Translations under genes and position numbers: made by a program
Shown here: in pieces, positions 6,020-9,404 of the stretch
Layout: every line of letters starts with the position of its first letter
How positions within the stretch are numbered: the first letter of the stretch is position 1
NCBI GenBank assembly: GCA_947178245.1
Contig: CAMWXO010000049.1
Span: forward strand, 1-9,404
DNA from: an uncultured Porphyromonadaceae bacterium
GTDB lineage: Bacteria > Bacteroidota > Bacteroidia > Bacteroidales > Muribaculaceae
Direction of reading: 5' to 3'
DNA length: 9,404 nucleotides
The notes under the pieces: generated by a model
What the model was told of the DNA's origin: nothing
What the model saw: only the letters and a program-made list of their open reading frames with translations
Databases searched by the model: none

Positions 6020-6871
6020 ATGAAAAAAGACAAAGGTCTCTCGATCAACATCCGCGGATTTCTCCGCGACTTCAGCCGGCCGTGGGTGATGGGCATCCTC
6101 AACGTCACCGACGACAGCTTCTATTCAGGCTGCCGCGTGACCGACGATGAAGCCCTGCGCGCCCGCATCCGTGCCATCAGGGATGAAGGCGCCGACTGCA
6201 TCGACATAGGCGCTTGCAGCACCCGCCCCGGAAGCCTCCCCGTGAGCCGGGAGGTGGAAGAGGAGAGGCTTTTGCGGGCCATTGCCGTCACTCGTGAGGA
6301 ATGGAGCGACGCCGTGATTTCGGTAGACACGTTCAGGGCCGATGTGGCCAGTGATTGCGTGGAGGCTTCGGCCGACATCATCAACGACATATCGGGCGGA
6401 CTGCTCGATGCGGAGATGTTCGACACCGTGGCCGGCCTGAAAGTGCCATACGTGCTGATGCACACGCGCGGTACTCCGGCCACCATGCAGACGCTCACCG
6501 ACTATGACCACGTGGTGGCCGACGTAATCACCGAACTCGCTTTCAGGGTGCATGCGCTGCGTGAGAGGGGTGTATGCGACATCATCATAGACCCCGGATT
6601 CGGATTTGCGAAGACTCCAGCGCAGAACTATCAGCTGATGACTGGGCTTGATGATATCTGCGGCATGGATCTCCCGGTGCTCGCGGGCATCTCGCGCAAG
6701 TCGATGATATGGAAGGAGCAGGGCCTGGCTCCGGAGGATGCCCTGCCGGGAACGATCGCCCTGAACATGTATGCCCTTCTACACGGGGCCGACATCATCA
6801 GGGTGCATGATGTGGCTGCCGCAGTGCAGACGAGAGACGTGGCCATGAATATTTTGAAATTTGATTCGTAA
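6020..6871 (+). CDS. folP: dihydropteroate synthase
   Basis: A 283-residue TIM-barrel enzyme that joins 6-hydroxymethyl-dihydropterin pyrophosphate and p-aminobenzoate to make dihydropteroate, the sulfonamide-target step of folate synthesis. Motifs in order: MGILNVT (24-30), DIGACSTRPGS (62-72, with Arg69), SVDTF with Asp103, INDISGG (121-127), MHTRGTP (147-153), DPGFGFAKT (191-199), GISRKS with Lys227 (223-228) and RVHD (261-264). The loop-1 motif, usually NVTPDSF, reads NVTDDSF here, with Asp31 in place of the proline. The ATG at 6020 is the only start that keeps the first strand; the next candidates (GTG at codon 23, ATG at codon 24) would cut into it. cdaA follows after 3 bases, so the two are surely one transcript. 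Confidence 0.96.
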   Translation: MKKDKGLSINIRGFLRDFSRPWVMGILNVTDDSFYSGCRVTDDEALRARIRAIRDEGADCIDIGACSTRPGSLPVSREVEEERLLRAIAVTREEWSDAVISVDTFRADVASDCVEASADIINDISGGLLDAEMFDTVAGLKVPYVLMHTRGTPATMQTLTDYDHVVADVITELAFRVHALRERGVCDIIIDPGFGFAKTPAQNYQLMTGLDDICGMDLPVLAGISRKSMIWKEQGLAPEDALPGTIALNMYALLHGADIIRVHDVAAAVQTRDVAMNILKFDS

Positions 6872-6874
6872 AAG

Positions 6875-7642
6875 ATGGAATTCGGCATAAAAGACCTAAT
6901 AGACATATTGATAGTGGGCGCGTTGCTCTTCTATCTCTATCGGCTGATGAAAAATTCGGGGACTATCAGTCTCTTTTATGGAGTGTTCTTCTTCATCATC
7001 ATCTGGGTGATGGCGGCCGAGATCTTCGACATGAAGCTTACGGGGACGATCCTCGACAAGTTCATGAGCATCGGCCTCATCATTCTCGTCATACTCTTTC
7101 AGGATCAGATAAAGAGGTTTCTCATCGACATAGGATCGCGCGGAAGGCTGAAGAGCCTCAAGCGTCTATTCCATCACGGCGAGCAGGAGGAAAACACCTA
7201 TCACGGACTCGTCATGGCCGTGGTCTACGCCTGCATGTCGATGTCGAAATCGAAGACCGGCGCCCTCATCTGCTTCCAGCGGAAAGTGCCTCTCGACGAC
7301 TATGAGAAGACCGGCGACATAATTGACGCCGATATCAACACACGCCTTATCGAGAACATATTCTTCAAGAATTCTCCGCTTCACGACGGCGCCATGATAA
7401 TAGCGCGCCGGCGTATCATGTCGGTGGGCTGCATTCTCCCGGTGAGCCATGACATGAACCTTCCCAAGCATCTGGGATTGCGCCACAGGGCAGCCCTCGG
7501 CATGAGTCAGGCCTCGGATGCAGTCTGCGTAGTCGTCAGCGAGGAGACCGGCAACATATCGATAGCGAAAGACGGAGTGATGACCACGCAGATCACGTCT
7601 ACGGATCTCGAGAAGCATCTCTCGCGCATCTTCATCGATTGA
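6875..7642 (+). CDS. cdaA: membrane diadenylate cyclase CdaA (DacA)
   Basis: A 255-residue enzyme that makes cyclic di-AMP from two ATP molecules at the inner face of the cytoplasmic membrane; the messenger controls potassium and osmolyte balance and cell-wall stress in many bacteria. Three membrane segments lie at about 8-25, 31-50 and 62-77, followed by FQDQIKRFL and a cytoplasmic DAC domain (about 105-250). Catalytic motifs are intact: DGA at 171-173 (in LHDGAMII) and RHRAALG at 203-209. Length and layout fit the CdaA class. The start is 3 bases after folP, a linkage I recall from other Bacteroidota. No CdaR or GlmM homologue is beside it. Its last 11 bases overlap the 3' end of the convergent DUF3109 gene. 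Confidence 0.96.
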   Translation: MEFGIKDLIDILIVGALLFYLYRLMKNSGTISLFYGVFFFIIIWVMAAEIFDMKLTGTILDKFMSIGLIILVILFQDQIKRFLIDIGSRGRLKSLKRLFHHGEQEENTYHGLVMAVVYACMSMSKSKTGALICFQRKVPLDDYEKTGDIIDADINTRLIENIFFKNSPLHDGAMIIARRRIMSVGCILPVSHDMNLPKHLGLRHRAALGMSQASDAVCVVVSEETGNISIAKDGVMTTQITSTDLEKHLSRIFID

Positions 7643-8210
7643 GTTTGAGCCATTCCCGGGCGGTGAGCTCAAGTTCCTCATACCATCTGATTCCAAACCG
7701 CCTTATCAGCGGCTCTTTAAGGAACTCATACACCCTCACGCCCTTTTTCCGGCCGAGAATCTCGGCGCATTTGCATATCTTCCAGCGGTGATAGTTCACT
7801 GCCGTCATGCCGCCGTAGTCCTTGAGGCGGATCGGATAAAGGCTGCAGCTTATGGGCTTGAAAAATCCGGGACGCCCTTCGCGGCGCAGGCGTTCGAGCA
7901 GGCACAGGCATTTCCCGCCCTCGGCATAGAACGTGAAGATGCAGTCTTTCCCATTGACGATGCTTGTCACGAGGTCGCCCTCCTCGTCAGTGTAGCTTGC
8001 TCCCTGCTCTTCGGCTATTTCTCTTGCGGCAGGGGTCATGAGAGGCATCACCTCCGGAAGGAGTTCCTGAAGCTTCTCGGCCTCCTCCTTCAGCAGGGGA
8101 GCGCCGGCATCGCCTTCGATGCAGCACTCACCGAGGCATTTGTCGAGGTCACACTCAAAGTAAGATTCCACCACGTCAAGCGAGACGAGGGTGTCGTTGA
8201 TCTGTATCAT
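7632..8210 (-). CDS. DUF3109 family cysteine-rich protein
   Basis: A 192-residue soluble protein of the DUF3109 family, related to cysteine-cluster proteins of the YkgJ type that may bind zinc or an iron-sulfur centre. Visible cysteines are 20, 25, 29 and 30 (an FECDLDKCLGECC pattern), then 90, 101, 103, 122, 146 and 148. The family signature KPISCSLYPIR spans 118-128, and KICKC 144-148. There is no signal peptide or membrane segment. The gene starts 19 nt after the stop of the upstream DUF5103 gene on the same strand, so the pair is likely one operon. Its end overlaps cdaA by 11 bp tail to tail. The molecular role is unknown to me; metal binding is inferred from the cysteines. Confidence 0.88.
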   Translation of the reverse strand: MIQINDTLVSLDVVESYFECDLDKCLGECCIEGDAGAPLLKEEAEKLQELLPEVMPLMTPAAREIAEEQGASYTDEEGDLVTSIVNGKDCIFTFYAEGGKCLCLLERLRREGRPGFFKPISCSLYPIRLKDYGGMTAVNYHRWKICKCAEILGRKKGVRVYEFLKEPLIRRFGIRWYEELELTAREWLKLNR

Positions 8211-8229
8211 TGTTTTCTTTAGTCTGAGG

Positions 8230-9404
8230 TCAGAATGTAGTGTCGCTCAGCAGCCGGTCGGCTCGCGCCCCCGTAGGGCGATACCACACCTGGATGCGGT
8301 ATTCGTTGCGGGTCTCGAATTTGTCGCCTTCTATCAGCGACGGGTCGGCTTCGCGTTTGCCACGCCGCGGTATGGCTGTGTAGCGGTAGTTGTAGCTTCC
8401 TTGCTTCAGGGGCATCTCGAGCAGATAGGCTCCATCCTGATAGTCATAGTGCATCTTCGACACATCGGAGGGCCCCCAGCCGGTGAATTCTCCCTCCACA
8501 TACACGTCGGCATCCACTACTTCGGGCGCTTCCAGGCGGAAATGCACCGTGATGTAATCTGCGCCGAGGTCGGAATCGGTGGAGTTGTATTCCCTCACGA
8601 GAAAACGCCCCTGCTGAGTCTGGTCGTAACTGTATTGCCGTGTGGCCCGTTCCCTGTCGGGCGAGAGCCAGGCGTGATAGTTCCTGCCGAGATAGCGCAT
8701 GGAGTCCACGTGCATGTCATTATACCCGGCGCGCACTGTCTCGAAGCGCCGGAATTCATTGCCTGATTTGAAGATGAGTTCCGGAAAATGTGTGTAGACC
8801 ACAGTCTTTCCCTCCACGCGGCTCGGCGTGTCGAGAGTGCGCTGCGTCGAGGTCATACCGTTCTGGGTCAGTATCACGCGAAGGTTCCGGTAGGGGTCAT
8901 CGATAGCCGAGCCCGTGGGGGTGACCGACACTTCGAGCTGTTGCCATTCGGTGTTGATGCCCCTGTCGGTGCTCGTGGATTTGGTGGCATGTGTCCGGGC
9001 GCTCTCCTCCGACACGGAGAAGCGGGCTTCTCCGAGCACTTCGTCGGGTGAGTCACGATGAAATATCTCAAGCCGGTAGTTGCCCGAGACGAGTGGATTC
9101 ATCCGCTCGTCGGGCAAGACGATGCGATAATTTACGTAATGCACGAAAGTGTTTTGCGAGAAGGCCCAGTCATCGATATCGGCTATGTTGAAGCCGTCGA
9201 GGTATTCCGATTCAAACAGGGCTGATGGAGTCCAGTCGGCATTGCAGTGCACGAGCCTATACTGCAGATCCTCGCGGTCTTCATTCAGGTCGTCGAATGA
9301 CACGCATATCCGGTCGTCGCTGCCGAGGCGTATGGAGGGAGCGCTCATGAAGTCTCCCTCTTTCTGAACCTTCATGGTGTGAACCCTCGCTGCATCGGCG
9401 TGAA
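8230..9404 (-). CDS. DUF5103 / type IX secretion system plug-like protein (5' end outside window)
   Basis: A 390-residue visible part. The frame stays open to the right edge, and an ATG at 9375 (MKVQKEGDFM) is probably internal, because the family has about 30 more residues with a signal peptide before this point; residue numbers below count from it. It matches the DUF5103 family (Pfam PF17116, renamed type 9 secretion system plug first domain), after the protein that seals the SprA translocon in Flavobacterium. Seen here: the N-terminal beta domain (SIRLGSDDRICVSFDDL at 14-30, the YRLVHCNADWTPS motif at 39-51), a central beta-rich part, and a C-terminal E-set or CBM48-like domain (VYVEGEFTGWGPS at 291-303, GSYNYRYT at 326-333). 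No other T9SS gene is visible, so secretion function is inference. The family call is firmer than the role. Confidence 0.85.
   Translation of the reverse strand, partial: HADAARVHTMKVQKEGDFMSAPSIRLGSDDRICVSFDDLNEDREDLQYRLVHCNADWTPSALFESEYLDGFNIADIDDWAFSQNTFVHYVNYRIVLPDERMNPLVSGNYRLEIFHRDSPDEVLGEARFSVSEESARTHATKSTSTDRGINTEWQQLEVSVTPTGSAIDDPYRNLRVILTQNGMTSTQRTLDTPSRVEGKTVVYTHFPELIFKSGNEFRRFETVRAGYNDMHVDSMRYLGRNYHAWLSPDRERATRQYSYDQTQQGRFLVREYNSTDSDLGADYITVHFRLEAPEVVDADVYVEGEFTGWGPSDVSKMHYDYQDGAYLLEMPLKQGSYNYRYTAIPRRGKREADPSLIEGDKFETRNEYRIQVWYRPTGARADRLLSDTTF

Noticed and set aside
7644..7673. A possible bidirectional terminator between cdaA and the DUF3109 gene (TTGAGC with GCTCAA, 16-base loop).
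   Set aside because: The stem is only six pairs, the loop is large, no T tract follows in either direction, and it lies inside the DUF3109 coding region.
7166..7696. Minus-strand open frame of 176 codons across cdaA, and similar open frames opposite folP, DUF3109 and DUF5103 genes.
   Set aside because: They lie opposite genes with clear family motifs, show no recognisable domain, and have no plausible promoter or neighbours.

Overview
The window carries ordinary core genes of a member of the phylum Bacteroidota, most likely a Bacteroidales gut commensal (a Muribaculaceae- or Bacteroides-like lineage is my best guess). Three things support this. Protein sequences such as TypA and bL19 look Bacteroidales-like. 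There is a DUF5103 / type IX secretion plug-type protein next to a DUF3109 protein. Several intergenic regions carry textbook Bacteroidota promoters (TTTG, about 20 bp, TAnnTTTG) with no consistent Shine-Dalgarno sequences. I found no tRNA, rRNA, CRISPR array, insertion sequence, prophage or obvious transferred island.

Layout. Positions 1-176 are a divergent promoter region: one promoter points left to a gene outside the window, the other drives typA. typA (177-1982, +) is followed with an ATGA overlap by a 99-residue single-pass membrane protein with a very lysine-rich tail (1979-2278, +). Facing it, with only 7 bp between stops, is a secreted type I pullulanase (2286-4307, -). Its 5' end lies in a repeat-rich, AT-rich spacer (4302-4416). 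Upstream on the minus strand are rplS (5506-5868) and rsgA (4433-5431), separated by a strong hairpin terminator or attenuator. Between rplS and folP is a compact region where two oppositely directed promoters overlap. folP (6020-6871, +) and cdaA (6875-7642, +) form a tight pair. cdaA converges on, and overlaps by 11 bp, a DUF3109 cysteine-rich protein (7632-8210, -). The upstream partner of that gene is a DUF5103 / T9SS plug-like protein (8230 to the right edge, -), whose 5' end is cut off by the window.

How the genes fit together. Translation and ribosome assembly dominate the left two thirds: TypA, bL19 and the 30S maturation GTPase RsgA. Folate synthesis and c-di-AMP signalling share one transcript. 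The pullulanase degrades alpha-1,6-branched glucans and stands alone. The most interesting signals are regulatory: a folP promoter so close to the start codon that the mRNA should be leaderless, its physical overlap with the rplS promoter, an attenuator-like hairpin 11 nt before rsgA, and a repeat family that supplies the pullulanase start codon. I see no convincing new multi-gene system here.
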